A stretch of 64,000 nucleotides of DNA from Halichondria panicea (lineage: Eukaryota > Porifera > Demospongiae > Suberitida > Halichondriidae), in the NCBI RefSeq assembly GCF_963675165.1, contig NC_087389.1, forward strand, positions 4,276,830 through 4,340,829, in the 5' to 3' direction. The translations under genes were made by a program, and so were the position numbers. Shown piece after piece: positions 1-11,820 of the stretch. The notes under the pieces are model-generated. The model was not told where the DNA came from. It worked only from the letters and a program-made list of their open reading frames with translations, and did no database searches. Numbering within the stretch: position 1 is the first letter of the stretch; each line of letters starts with the position of its first letter.

Positions 1-1841
1 CCTTCAGGGGCATGCATGCATGATCTCTCTTGAGTAGCCAACATGTATATAGTCTAGATTAAGAATTCATTCTCAACTCTATAACTTATGTATATACTCT
101 TTGTTCTCAGTATGCCTTTTTATTGCTGTCATATAGCAACTGGCAATAAAATCATTATTGACCAATCACTCGGTTTGTATGGATACACTGAATTCTACCC
201 TCCGGTATCATGCACCTGGACTAACATCCAGACGCTCCTGCATGTCCAAAGTAATCCCCCATGATGGAACATATATATAGCACTGCAGTAGCTGGTGACG
301 TTTAACAAGAGTCCAACTGTAATTGCTGAACGAGTTTGAACGTACGTTTGGCCTAATATATATAGCTATACACTGACCAAACCTATATACAAGAGCATGG
401 TTACATTTACTCCACTTGATACCCCATGCATGCATGCAGGGAGTTGCAACTAACACTATACAAGGATATAAAAATAATATACTGTCACAAAAAGCACATG
501 CGTGCATGTCTTAACTATATCATGCAGGCATGCATGCATGCATGTATACATTATATACATGCAGAGTATTTTACACCATAATTATATATAATTATAGCGG
601 GTAAATTTGGCAATTTTCATTTGACGATGTTGCATGGAACAGCGCCCTATATAATATTATATGAACCTTGTGAGTTCGCATACACTCAATGCCTTTAATA
701 CTGCAAATCTTTGAGCATGCGCAATTAAAAAGGCTGCAGTAACACGCAGCGCGGGAACAAATATCTGGACAGCGATTTAGTAAATCAGGACACCGATTTA
801 GTAAAGCGTGAGACCGGTACGTGAGACCGCTTTAATTATAGTAGTGGGACACTGATATAGTGAAATAGTGAAGTGCATGACGTGGATTAGACATGCAGTT
901 TTTACACATGGTGTTTTGACACAAACGACACTCCATAGTATACTACGGCACGGCATTATTAACCACGTGGGATATACTGGGCATTGGCGATTTTTAATTT
1001 TTGGTGACCCTCATGCATGCACCTTCATTCGCCAAATCGACAATTACCCACTATAATTACCCACTATATACAGTATATATGTATACATGTGCACACTTAC
1101 TCAATGATCAGTCTTGGTGCATGCATGCATCAGATAGTGCATTTTGGGGGCATCAGTATAGAGCTCACAAAAGGCTATTGAAGGGTTTTTGAGGTAAGCA
1201 ACTTCATCTGAGTGTCGAGATCTGGGGAAAATAGATGGTCTGTGATTTCCAGCATGAGAAGGTAATTGCTCCAATGTGGGTTATCTTCAGGAACAAATTG
1301 GGCCACCATGCATGAAAGGAAACAGGCGGCTCAGTAACCATGCACGACTGCATGCTGAAGGTAAATGCAAATCAATACCTTTTCTTTTGTTTCAGCTACT
1401 GTGGAAAAACACTGACGACAAGGCGGTCTGTATATGCACTCGCTCCTTCCTTAAGCCTCCCATAAATGAACTAGCAGGATTATCATTGCATGCTAGCAAC
1501 CATTGGTCAACCACTTCAGAGTGCCAAAAACTCTGAGGGGTTCACTCCCATTTATACCCACCACTTCTACTATACTGATTATCATTGACCCTGCATGCCC
1601 CACACTATTCCTACACTATTCGGAATTTCCAATATAATATTGACTGAGTCCTATACACTATTACTTTAATTCATCGTCCTAACACTATATATAATCTGCA
1701 GCTATAATAATTATTGCACGAGAACATAATTATAACATCAAATCTATATAAGGTATATAGGGGTGGGCACGTTATCATACTGGTATAATGATGGGCACAC
1801 TTTCGACAGCACTGCCAAACATGATTCTACAGTTACTGTAG
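1..1841. other. No recognisable gene
   Basis: AT-rich DNA with many GCATGCATG runs, for example near 522-547. The short open frames here show no recognisable domain, splice structure or composition typical of coding sequence. A short motif resembling 'gatttagtaaa' recurs around 775-805, but nothing larger is built from it. Confidence 0.5.
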
Positions 1842-2711
1842 CACAGTGAATCTGCCTATGAGCGTCTCTTTGATGGTAGCTCACTCTTGTGTCCTGTAGT
1901 CCACCCTGAAATGGATAAAGCGTGTCTCTCCACCTTTGGTCTTGTACTTTCACATTCGTACATAATGTCAGGAATTCTTCCGATTCGGATTGCCTTCCCT
2001 TGTTTAGTTCAATCTCTGCTAGGAACTTCTGTCTCATTAAGTGATACTGTTCTTTTGGAGTCATTCATCGATAGTGTAAGTATTCACTAGGCAGGTATTC
2101 TTAAGGAAGCTATGGCTGTGGTTGGACAGCAAGTTCCTGTGTTTTCTTCTGAAATCAAATGCGAATTAATATCACTGTTCAGTCGATACAATAGCAGACA
2201 AGTGCCTACCCCAAATAGTTTAAAGCAGATGGTGGTAAACTTGGCTAGGTACGAGTTTGTTTCAAAGCCTGCTGCTGCTTTGTCTCTTATCCATTGCGGA
2301 GTGCCTGAGCAACACCAAGTGTTCTGGGATAACATGATGGTTGATGGTCTTCGAATGCTTTACTGGGCACTGAGTGTGTCTTCTGCCATGGTGTTGAAGA
2401 TGCTCGAGGAAGCTGAAGGTGGTGATCAATCCCAAGATAGGGTTTTAGGTTATCTGCGTCAATTTATAGGAAATATGGGACTGGATGAATTGCGAACTTT
2501 TCTGCGCTTCGTTACTGGCAGCTCAGTGTGTTCCTCCTCAAAAATATCTCTAGAATTTAACGCTCTTACCGGTTCTTCACGTAGACCCATTGCCCTCACC
2601 TGTGCACCATCCCTGATTCTATCCTCAACATACCCTTCATACCAAGTGTTTGTTTCTGAGTTCCGAGCTTGTTTGTCAAGCGAGTACTTGTGGAGAATGG
2701 ACAGCTATTGA
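1842..2711 (+). pseudogene. HECT-like E3 ligase C-terminal domain, G2E3-type, broken
   Basis: One reading frame open from 1842 encodes a HECT-like ubiquitin ligase C-terminal region, except for an in-frame TAG at 2088-2090. After the stop, the 200-codon segment from 2112 shows the family hallmarks: a VLGYLRQFIGN-like stretch, FLRFVTGSS, and then RRPIALTC, where the Cys occupies the thioester position of HECT domains. It ends a few residues after YLWRMD. In the family, ubiquitin passes through this Cys to substrate. Canonical HECT domains have a His-Thr-Cys at this site and here it reads Leu-Thr-Cys. The N-lobe and any N-terminal zinc fingers are not visible upstream, where the frame meets another stop at 839-841. 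Multicopy G2E3-like fragments of this sort are common in invertebrate genomes. I read this as a truncated pseudogene; a short protein starting at 2112 is the alternative. Confidence 0.6.
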
Positions 2712-3437
2712 CGTTTGCAATATTGATAACACTGCATGCATGTCTGTCAATGTTTTTTGGCCATAATTATTACCTTTATGACGATGTTATTGTATTGTAA
2801 AGCATTCATCGCTGTGATTTTTGTATTACTGAGTGATGTAGGTATATAGGTCCAATAAAAAGCATGCAAGCTTTGGTCCCAGGAGAATTGTTATATATAA
2901 CACCTATAACTTATGAATGCAAAATTAGCAAGACCTTCTTTCTATACATGCATGCAAGTAGTACATGCATGTGCTTGCATTTGTCACAGTGAAGATATAA
3001 TTATATAGTTATCTGCATGAGCTTAACATGATTATCATGTTGCAAGCATGCATGTAAAAATTATGATTGTTCCACAAATGTTCCACGTTCAAATGCTATA
3101 TGAATCAGTAGGTTGTACATAGGATTGTAGCAATTTTTCACATTGCAAATGTTTTTCTATCCGGATTCAGGTATAATTGAAGACGGTGCCACAAGCCAAT
3201 GAGAAATTTGACTCAGACTAACAAACAGCATCTGTAAAACTATATGACAATATCTACCAAGTGTATATACAGTGGCTACGTACTTGCAACCTATTCCAGT
3301 ATAATAATAATATACGTCCTAACATTGTGTATTGGCAGTACTACTATAATATTAGTCATACTCTTTATAGTGTGTCTATATAATTATGTGTACCTGCATC
3401 TGACAGACATTCATTAACATAAATGATAAAAATTATA
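2712..3437. other. No gene; contains an inverted-repeat element relic
   Basis: No coding signal. At about 3128-3162 lies a fragment matching the terminus of the inverted-repeat element at 11821-12364 (shared core 'cattgcaaatgtttttct'). This is probably a solo or decayed copy. Confidence 0.5.
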
Positions 3438-3589
3438 TACAGTGGAACCCCTCTTAACGGCCAACTGCGACATAACGGCCAGACACCCAGGTCCCAAAAG
3501 TTTGCATACAAAACAACCCCTTAACAACGGCCAAAACTTTTTGTTCTCCAATTAAAGGTGTCCGTTATAGAGGGGTTCCATGCACTGTA
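3438..3589. mobile_element. 152-bp Tc1/mariner- or pogo-type MITE
   Basis: The ends are inverted copies of each other: 'acagtggaacccctct' on the left and a near-complement ending 'ccatgcactgt' on the right. TA dinucleotides flank both ends. CAGTGGAACCCC-type termini with TA targets are typical of non-autonomous Tc1/mariner or pogo-derived elements. No coding capacity. Confidence 0.7.
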
Positions 3590-3659
3590 CCATCATTCAA
3601 CTTGGATATAAATTTGTAATTATTACTGGCATTACGCACTGCACATTCATTAACAAATC

Positions 3660-5386
3660 TCAGTTAATCAAAGTACGTAAAAAAGTAAGTGTTTCAACAT
3701 ACAGTTCTATCCCAAAATTATCGCTGTCTGCCAGAGGATTTACTCTTTCCTTCAACAAAGCCATATTCTCATCAGACAATGCAAGACCAATTGGGGGTAT
3801 ACGAACTGTGTAATCGTCATCACCCGTACTGATTTCTTCGTCTACACCATACATTTCATCAATATGTTCGAAAAAGTCTAGGGCTTGAAGTCCTCTTCTC
3901 TGCATTTGAAGTGCTCCCCGCACAAATAATTGATGTGGTGTTAGATTGTGTTCCGTTCGAACCCCATGACAGTTCCAACCCTCCATAAATACTTTCAGTG
4001 ACTGGTTGATACGTGGAAGATAGACGTACTGTAAACAATACCGATGAAACATGTTATCAGGATCCAAGTAACCATGTTGCTCTAGGTAATAGAATAACTT
4101 GTAAAATATCACTGTTACGCAACGATGCATATCGCGCCAGAGGCGCTCAATCCGCTGGTTGTGCACGGAACTGCCAGTTATCATGCTGTTGCGGTCATAT
4201 CCTCTACTCTCTAGCATATGTGCTGCTACACGATAATTTTCACCACCGTAGTCAGATCGCATTCTTGACGGTAGTCCAAACCGTTGGACAGCTGAAAGGA
4301 AGAGATTATAAACTGTTTCGGCAGTGTTATTATTGCTACAGCGAAGAAACACGACGAGTCTGCTATATCCGTCAATAGCCCCGTGCGTTACCATGCCCCA
4401 TCTCACAAGCGTGGTGGCCATCTGTACGAATACAAGATATGATTAGTATGCATGTATTGTATACACAAGTCTTGCTACTACTATAATAATAAGGCTCCAA
4501 CCTATATACATGCATGTACACACATCTGGGCTCCTTTATCTAAAACTTAATTGACACACATTAACCATAAACCTGGTCACACAACACCTATATATGACTT
4601 ACCCATGTGCCATAGAGAGTTGGGCGAGGGAACAGAGTAAGGGCGCCGAGCAGTGAGGATTCCTCTCCATCTCAGAGCTGCATTCAGGGGATCGGTTGCG
4701 TGGATAGCATTACGCACCCTTTGTCTAGTGACAGCATATCCCAATGACCGTAGTCGCCCAATCACCAGTGTCTCTCCCATATTTGGCATTTCTCGACGCA
4801 CCTGTTGGAGCTTTGTACGTAGATCACTGTCACTTATACTTCTTGCAGCACTATGAACATCTAGAATGCCGAACTCCCCTCTTCTTCTATAGATAGTCAT
4901 TCGAGAGACACCCAATAGTTTACTAATCTCAGTCCAAGTGAAATTTAAACTACATAGGTATTCCAACTGGTCTTGACAAATAAATAGCTGGGGACGGCCA
5001 CGTCCTACTCTCCTAGCAACCTGGGGAACTTGGTAGCCTCCGTCTGTGTGTGCATCCAACTCATCAAGTCGAGTGTACCACATTGTCTTGAGCAACACAC
5101 AACTGTCCATTATTTCCTTCAATGCCGTGCAAACTTCAATCGTCTCATCATCGCCATCATCTTCAATTTGTACACGAAGGGAAGATAGAGCATGTATACA
5201 AACCTCAAACCTCTCAATAACGAACTGGGCATAACTAGTAGACTGAGTATAATCGATTTCTCTATCTACCGTAGTAAGGAAAGTCTCCATTTCTTGGAGA
5301 AATGTTTCCCATCCCCACACTCGATCTCCAGCTCCAGCTCTAGTTGGGCGGAGCCCGACCGTCCCTGACGGGAGGTCGGGGGACAT
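3660..5386 (-). mobile_element. Integrase/transposase with HTH and DD34E core, two exons, frameshifted
   Basis: Exon 1 (about 5386-4598) ends at a GTAAGT donor. It encodes a helical N-terminus and a helix-turn-helix with a TWTEISKLLGVSRMTIYRRR core, then the 'NSLWHM' lead-in to the catalytic fold. Exon 2 (about 4422-3660) carries the integrase core with Asp in AIDGYSRL, Asp in RSDYGGEN and Glu in NQRIERLW. The last two are separated by 34 residues (DD34E), so the triad is intact. It resembles the metazoan multicopy 'integrase core domain' (rva_4-like) family. Joining the two exons at their only good GT-AG sites shifts the frame by two bases right after the junction, so this copy is probably dead. 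A TATA-like 'tcctatataagc' on this strand lies only about 5 bases before the ATG at 5386, so transcription probably starts inside exon 1 and the true start may be a later Met. Confidence 0.75.
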
Positions 5387-5402
5387 GCTTATATAGGATT
5401 TG
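5336..5402. repeat. TATA-hairpin module, left inverted copy
   Basis: A 66-bp module reading 'tgggcggagccc', then a GC-rich hairpin (stem cccgacc/ggtcggg), then 'gcttatataggatttgtact'. The same module lies inverted at 7385-7452. In both, the hairpin is kept while its stem sequence differs. On the minus strand it supplies a TATA box to the transposase gene. Confidence 0.65.
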
Positions 5403-5550
5403 TACTTGTGTGTTATGTAATACTGCTTGGAGCATCATGAATATAATCATTTTAAGTGGGTGTTAAACGCAATATGCACCGCACTGCACCACACTGGCTG
5501 GCACTGAACAACATGACTTTGCTACTAAATAAATAAAGTACTGAGCAAGA

Positions 5551-5796
5551 ATGGCCCAAGTGCTACAATGTTTTGGATGTGGGGATGAGCTATCAAGGCC
5601 TGGTAACAGGAGAGCTCTTGATGGTCCAGCTGGAAAGGAAGTGTTGGACCTGTGGACAATGCTACTGGAGAATGAGGAAGAACAGATGTGTGCTGATGTC
5701 GACATTAACAGTATTGTAAATGGCAGTGATAAAAACAGATTGCCCAAAATGTGCAGGAAATGTTTCGGTAGATATAGCAGCTTTCTTGAAGCACAG
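5551..5796 (+). CDS. ZAD-like zinc-finger exon, first exon of a lost gene
   Basis: An 82-codon exon starts at an ATG and ends at a plausible donor (gcacag|gtaata). It has a CFGC pair near residues 7-10 and a MCRKCF pair near residues 73-76, separated by an acidic helical stretch. This spacing resembles C2-C2 treble-clef ZAD or related zinc-binding N-terminal domains. No downstream exon is visible on this strand, because the following DNA is a helicase pseudogene on the other strand. It is probably an orphan first exon of a transposon-linked zinc-finger gene. Family assignment is tentative. Confidence 0.4.
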
Positions 5797-5859
5797 GTAA
5801 TAATGAAAATAAAATTTGTAATTAGCTGAAAGAAGTAACTAAGTCTTAGGTCACACTGT

Positions 5860-7275
5860 CCACATAAACATGACTTAGAACAAGCACAAGCAATTGAAAC
5901 CGAGATCAACATGTTTGTAATTGTCAATATTTCGGAAAAGACTATCCCTTCTACAATCTGTAGTGTTGAAGTTTGAAGCATATTCTTTAATCTCATTATC
6001 AACTTGATGGTAAATTCTTGCCTTCAAAAGGGTTACACGTGATGGTTTACCATCTCGACCTGCTCTACCAGTCTCTTGTACATAGCTACTGATATCGTCT
6101 GACAGGCCAACATGAATGATTTACCGAATGTTGGGACAATCAACACCCATACCAAATTCCATAGTAGCTACAACAATGCGAAGATTGCCATCACCCTTAA
6201 ATAAACGAATGATTTCAGATTTATGGGCTGGATCAGTGACACTTGTAAACATGTCCACGAGGCGAAATTCAGGAAGATCAGGTGCATCATCAGGATTTGT
6301 GAATGCAGCTCCAAGGTAATCCTTAAAGAAGAGGTACATGTCACCACACACCAAAAGAACGTCCATATATGATTGTTGTGGGAAACTTGTTTCTCTCGAT
6401 TACCAATTTCTGGGCCAAGTTTTGGAATGTCTCTGGTATACTTTTGAACAATCCAACAGCATAAATCAAATTTGGGATTACTGGGACTCTCGTAATGACA
6501 AATGGGTTTCTTAGGCCAACAATACGAGAAATGAATGAAATGTCACTTCGGGTAGCTGTTGCTGTTAGCGCCATCACATGAACTGATGTTGGAATGAGGC
6601 TGCGCACTTCTCTAATTCTCAACAGCATTTGCCTGAAAGTCTCACCCCTGCAATAATATTATTGGTACACATGTTAATAATAAACGATGAGTCAAATACA
6701 TACCATTTCTTCACACAATGAGCTTCATCGATTATCAAAGCCTTGAGTCTATTAGCATACACATCTCCCCCCAGAAGTCTTCTCCAATGCTTCTTGCTGA
6801 TGATCATTTCAGGTGTAAAGAATACTAGCTGATACTTTCCGTGGAAGATCGCATCCATTGTAGCTGCATCAGACATCTCGCCCGAGACATATGTGCTAGA
6901 GATGCCTTTAGAACAATAGATGGCTACCTATATAATAATAGAATAAAAGCATCCAGCTTAGAATGATCTAGTTATGTGTAAACAGCTCATATGCACATGT
7001 ACGTATAATTATATGTATGTTCTATCTAGCCTTACATACCTGATCATGAATGATGGCCAGCAGAGGACTGGAGTAACTACTACTACTACAATAGAATGAC
7101 CTTTCTCCTTCTCCAATATTTTGTCAAATGCTGCAGGCAAACAAGCATAGCAAAGGCTCTTTCCAAATCCAGTAGGCAATACAGCAAAGACATCTCTGTC
7201 TCTCAGAAAAGAAGTGACTACTTCCAAGCTGGTTAGCAGCTTCTGTAGCTGTGACAACTTGTGTAACTTTCTCCA
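5860..7275 (-). pseudogene. RecQ-like DNA helicase, multiply broken
   Basis: Reading leftward the pieces give an SF2 helicase in order: Walker A as VLPTGFGKS (about 7170), the FFTPE strand, DEAH box as IIDEAHCV (about 6720), ALTATAT motif III (about 6565), TIIYG, VATMEFGMGVD motif V (about 6140), and QETGRAGRDG motif VI (about 6060). A Cys-rich RecQ zinc-binding tail ends near 5860. Two short introns remain (about 7050-6890 and 6710-6650). Lesions are a frame break between the start Met (7275) and Walker A, a one-base frameshift near 6360, an in-frame TAA at about 6120 between motifs V and VI, and a further frame break in the Cys-rich tail. RecQ enzymes unwind DNA 3'-5'. This copy cannot encode a whole enzyme. 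Such copies are often multicopy in sponges and cnidarians. Confidence 0.75.
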
Positions 7276-7384
7276 TTTTGCTCAAGGCAGCTCCGCCCAG
7301 CTGCACACCCACCTAGCTAAGTGGGTGTTAACCAACCACTTGCAATACTGCAATCTGATTGGGCTGCACTCCTCAGTGCAGCAG

Positions 7385-7452
7385 TACAAATCCTATATAA
7401 GCGTGTCACCCGGCCACCCGTTGGGAACGGGTGCCGGGCTCCGCCCAGCTAC
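7385..7452. repeat. TATA-hairpin module, right inverted copy
   Basis: Inverted partner of the module at 5336-5402. It keeps the TATA box 'tcctatataagc' (plus strand here), the hairpin (stem cccggc/gccggg plus an inner acccgtt/aacgggt) and the 'gggctccgccca' edge. The two copies point their TATA boxes outward and bracket the ZAD-like exon and the helicase relic. Confidence 0.6.
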
Positions 7453-9350
7453 TCCAGCTCTTTGATCAACCATTTTAATTAATGAACACCCAGTCACCTT
7501 TTGACCTTGAGCCTCGCACTAAATTACAGCACGTCTTGTAACGTTACAGCACGTCTTGTAACGATTACAGCACGTCTTGCATGCATGACGTTTTCCCTTA
7601 CTTTATGACGTCCTATAGCGCTATTTATTTTTGTTACACTTGGCGTGCCATACGGCCTGGGGTCGAAGCTACACGGGTCCTTGATGTTAACCACATTTAA
7701 TGTCCCACAATTATGGACGATCATTACCCACTCTTTGCATTTATTATAATTATGGGACTGCTGCATTTATTATGCCTCGGTGCGCATGTGCAAGCGAGGT
7801 ATACGGTATAGTGTGTGTGTGTGTGTAGACCGCTACAGCTGCTCAAGGATGAATCAAGTGCAAGTAAGAGTTTCTATAGGCTTCTAGTCATGTTTACTTG
7901 GATTTTAATTTTAATTCGTGGATTTGCAAAATAATGCTTCGTTCTCGAGTTATCGGCCAAGACCCGGAAGTTCAATGTAAATGCCGTACACTTATTTAAG
8001 TATGCATTATGCATTACATCATTGGTTGAGTTAGTTCGAGAAAGAGGGTTGACTTCATTCAGTACTGCATTGTGCAGAAGGGAATATTCAAAAGCAACTG
8101 TGACTGTCATATCCAGGTAGATCATCAAGAGCTACAGTCTGAGGCATCACTCGAGGCAAATGCTTTTACAGAAGCCACACTACACTGTGTCAAAGAAGAC
8201 AACTACATTTTAGTTGAGTGACTACCAGCGTTATATTTTCGGTTCCGAAGCATTTGAAGCAGATCTGATCATTGTAAACTGTAAAGGTAAGGTTGTTGTA
8301 AACTAACATTCATTTTGTTGCCATGTATGAACAAAAAGTTATAGGAGGTTGCAAACCAACATTATTTTGTGTATGGTTGATTGGCTGACTGCATAAAACT
8401 GCTGCATGTAACCACGAATTGTGTGTAATAGTGGTATTATTGATCTAGTTTATGAATTAATTCATTCTCATCAGTTGCAATTGTTCTATTAATCTTCCTC
8501 AGTGTTGACGTCCATCACCGCTGACGCTTCGAAGATGTCCGCCATTTTAATATTGGTCCACATATGAACATACACTGAGGATACCCATACACTCATTCCT
8601 CTAGTGTCTGGAGTAATCACAAAAAAGTATTGTGTCATAACTATTCTATATGTATAGAGTCCAAGGTGAGAGTCCAAATTAATGCATTTCACTGTGCCTC
8701 GTGTACAATAACAATGTGCCATAGTTTATCATTGTGCATTTCTTCCTGAAATAGCATCTCACTAGTCTTAATACTGCCGCGAGACCTCTGTTGAATTCAA
8801 AAACAGAGAGTTCCTTTCTTTAAATAGAGTCTACCAAAAAGGGGGTAATCCGTGTATGTAAGGCTACAGATGTTATAGGAAAGGCATGATGTGTTCCTGT
8901 GGGTCCCCTGATAAGGCTGTGGTAATATGGACCAGGCAAGTCTTCTGCTACTAAATCTTGCCTTTATGTTCGACAGGAAGTCATTGCTGAAGATAAAGAA
9001 GCTAATGATTACTCCTGAACGCTTTTAATAAGCTTTAACTCGACACTCTAGAAGTTAATATCACTCAAGATCTACTGATGTATTAAAGAGTCAACCACTC
9101 TTCCTAGCTGGCACTAGCTGTCTGGGAGGCCTTCTTGAACTGAACTGTCTCCCTTTGATAAACAGAGCTAGAAGAAGCAACACTGCTGCAGCATAATTAT
9201 TCTACTTTGATTAGTGTCTCTGGAAAGCTGCCATTTTGGTCACATTGTCATACGTATTCTTCCTTTTTGTAACTTTGTCCGTTTTTTTACAATTTGTATG
9301 ATGAAATTGTTGTCAATAAAAATTATTATTTCGTGCATGCGGATACAAGG
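7453..9350. other. No recognisable gene; dispersed repeat at its left part
   Basis: No domain or exon structure recognised. The stretch 7770-7960 (TG run, then 'caaaataatgcttcgttctcgagttat') is shared with 52080-52150 and, inverted, with 59940-60165. It therefore belongs to a dispersed repeat family. The rest, 8000-9350, is unassigned. Confidence 0.4.
7524..7579. repeat. Three tandem copies of a 20-21-bp unit
   Basis: The unit 'ttacagcacgtcttgtaacg' occurs twice head to tail from 7524 and 7544. A third copy starts at 7565 and diverges after 'cgtcttg'. Confidence 0.85.
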
Positions 9351-9356
9351 TATAAC

Positions 9357-10298
9357 TATGGAAAGCCAAACGTTTCAAAATTACCATAAAATGCGCTTGC
9401 GATAAGTACGAAATAGCGCGCGCAAACATTCCGTATATGCGCGTTAATAACCATTCACGCGAGCAAAATCCAAGATTTGCACGCGTGCAAAAGCAAACAA
9501 CTATTCACGCGAGCAAAATTTACTCCAACTCAAAAGTTCACCCAGGGTTCAGGATTTCTTTCTTTATTGCCTCAATCATCATCTCCTTTTTTACTAGCTG
9601 GCTAGACGACCAACAAAGAAATGAAAATGGACACTTTATACAAGAAACCATTGACATTTGCTTGCAACAAGGGACCCCTACTGCCCAAAGTCTAGAGTTG
9701 GTGCTAGGACTGTATTCCTGTTTAAAAAATAAGCACCAGCACCAGTCTAGTTGGGCGGAGTTCACGCTCGTTGGTTGGACTCAGAAGTCTGAAGAAATCT
9801 TCCTTCCAAAGTAGTTTGTAGTTCAGTCTCCCATTGTACTAACAACTGAGAAAGCACTAGCTTCCTGTAGTTCCCCGGCTAATACAAAACTGGTGGCACT
9901 GTACTGCTAGATCTAATAGTGAGACATTCGTCATTCCTATATCCACCAACTCTAGACTTTGGGCACTAGGGGTCCTTTGTTGCAAGCAAATGTCAATGGT
10001 TTGTTCAAAGTGTCTATTAAATTTTAGGTCCATTTTGTATTTCTTTGTTGGTCGTCTAGCTAGCTAGCTAGAAATGATGATTGAGGCAATAAAGAAAGAA
10101 ATCCTGAACCCTGGGTGAACTTTTGTTGGAGTAAATTTTGCTCGCGTGAATAGTTGTTTGCTTTTGCACGCGTGCAAATCTTGGATTTTGCTCGCGTGAA
10201 TGGTTATTAACGCGCGTACACGGAATGTTTGCGCGCGCTATTTTGTACTTATCGCAAGCGTATTTTATGTGTAATTTTGAAACGTTTGGCTTTCCATA
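9357..10298. mobile_element. 942-bp foldback-type element with long TIRs and TSD
   Basis: The left arm (9357 to about 9702) and right arm (about 9944 to 10298) are inverted copies about 350 bp long with scattered mismatches and indels. Ends read 'tatggaaagccaaacg' and its complement. The flanks carry a perfect direct duplication TATAAC (9351-9356 and 10299-10304), the expected scar of insertion. The unique centre of about 240 bp includes the motif 'tagttgggcggag', also found in the TATA-hairpin module. No transposase is encoded, so it is non-autonomous. Confidence 0.85.
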
Positions 10299-10589
10299 TA
10301 TAACAGGCCGCCTTTCTCTTCGCGGCCTGAAATCGAGGCTAACATACTATAGAATATCAACAGCGTATCATCTTGGCATAAATAGTAGGTGCAAAGATAG
10401 TACTATAGTACCGATACTATAGCTCATAGTTCCCTGCTAAATACACTCAAATGGGATCTAAAGTAGGTATAAGTCATTGCAAGTTTACAAGCTCAAAACC
10501 ACAAGCCAGATTGAGTGATAGGAAGCATTTCCTGTTTTTAATTAAAAAACTGCCTTGGCGTTCGACTGTATGCCTAGGTTTTGTTTTAC

Positions 10590-10935
10590 TTGGAATGCCA
10601 TTGTAGCCTTTTCAAAAGAGTCCGTAGCAACACTTGTTCACCGAGTGTTACTACTCTACTTAGTAGTTAGCTCTGCACTAGAACGCTAGCTATTGGTAGC
10701 TGCAAGAGTGAGCAGAGAGCTGCAAGGCTCTGCTGACTTGTACTTGCACCCATTAATTTTAGACTTGAACTTTTGGCATCGATCGTTTTTAACAACAATC
10801 ATGGTCACTATTTGGTTGATTGCATGCAGCAAAATGTTCATCATGATAATTATAATCAATGTGTGTATAAAAGCTAGCTATTAGTAGTTTTATGTTATGT
10901 AGCTTTGGCACCTCCACTGAGGCATCAGCACCCGT
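10590..10935. repeat. Dispersed repeat copy
   Basis: Segments such as 'gctagctattggtagctgca' and the terminal 'cactgaggcatcagcacc' recur, often inverted, at 41360-41640, 52540-52800 and 59693-59900. This shows a medium-copy non-coding repeat family of a few hundred bases. Confidence 0.6.
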
Positions 10936-11820
10936 GGTACTTTCATTATATAATGCGACTGCTATACATATATTATATGACGCTCTGCATTTATTATATA
11001 TATCAGGTACATATACAAATGTGTATGTGCTGCATTTGCTATATGCATATGCTATATGCACATGCTGCATTTACATATGGGGCATCTGCATATCATATGC
11101 ACCACCTGCATTTATATATATATTCATTTATGATGTACGTGTAATTTGTATTAATTTTAACACAAATGGCACCCCATAATTGTCCACTTTACTTACAGTG
11201 CATCCAGTCTAAAGAGTATAGAATGCCACAAATGTGTGAGTAGTTGTACAGTACATGAATGTAAATATTTTATGCTTGGAACATTTCTAAGAACGTCTGC
11301 TGATACCATTGTGTAGGTGAATGAATAAGCTACAATATATTCAAAAATGTGTCCATGGCAACATAAGGTGGTGGGTTTGTAAGGTTTGGAACTTTGTTAA
11401 TAACATCTAATTATAGATAGTTTGGCTAAAGGTTCGATGTTCCTTAAATATCTACACATCCTCTGCAGTGCTCAAAATTGCAACTTTTTAGTGCCGTTTC
11501 GGTTAGGGAGAGATTTGAAGAAAATCTCACAGCTATAAGGTCCAAAAATTACACCGAGTAAGCTTGAATAAATTATCAAACTTTTGATAAGAAAAATTTG
11601 TCCCGAAATACTTTAGTTTCGGAGATATAATATTGATGTTACACACTTATTTTACGATCACCCCCATTTTCGCCTAAAATGATTTCTCACTATAACAACT
11701 AATGGGGAAACATTTTTGTAGCTTATTTATTCACCTATATACGATGGTATCAGCACAATTTATTATAAATGTTCCAATCTTGAGATACATTTAAGTACAA
11801 CTACTCACCTATTTTTATAT
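10936..11820. other. No recognisable gene
   Basis: TA- and GCATAT-rich sequence to about 11130, then unassigned AT-rich DNA. No domain-bearing frame or exon series. Confidence 0.4.

Noticed and set aside
1744-2064. 106-codon minus-strand frame
   Set aside because: It is antisense to the HECT-like reading frame, which has recognisable family motifs on the plus strand.
9437-9814. 125-codon plus-strand frame
   Set aside because: It lies in the left arm and centre of the foldback element. Its near mirror on the other arm shows the sequence is non-coding repeat.
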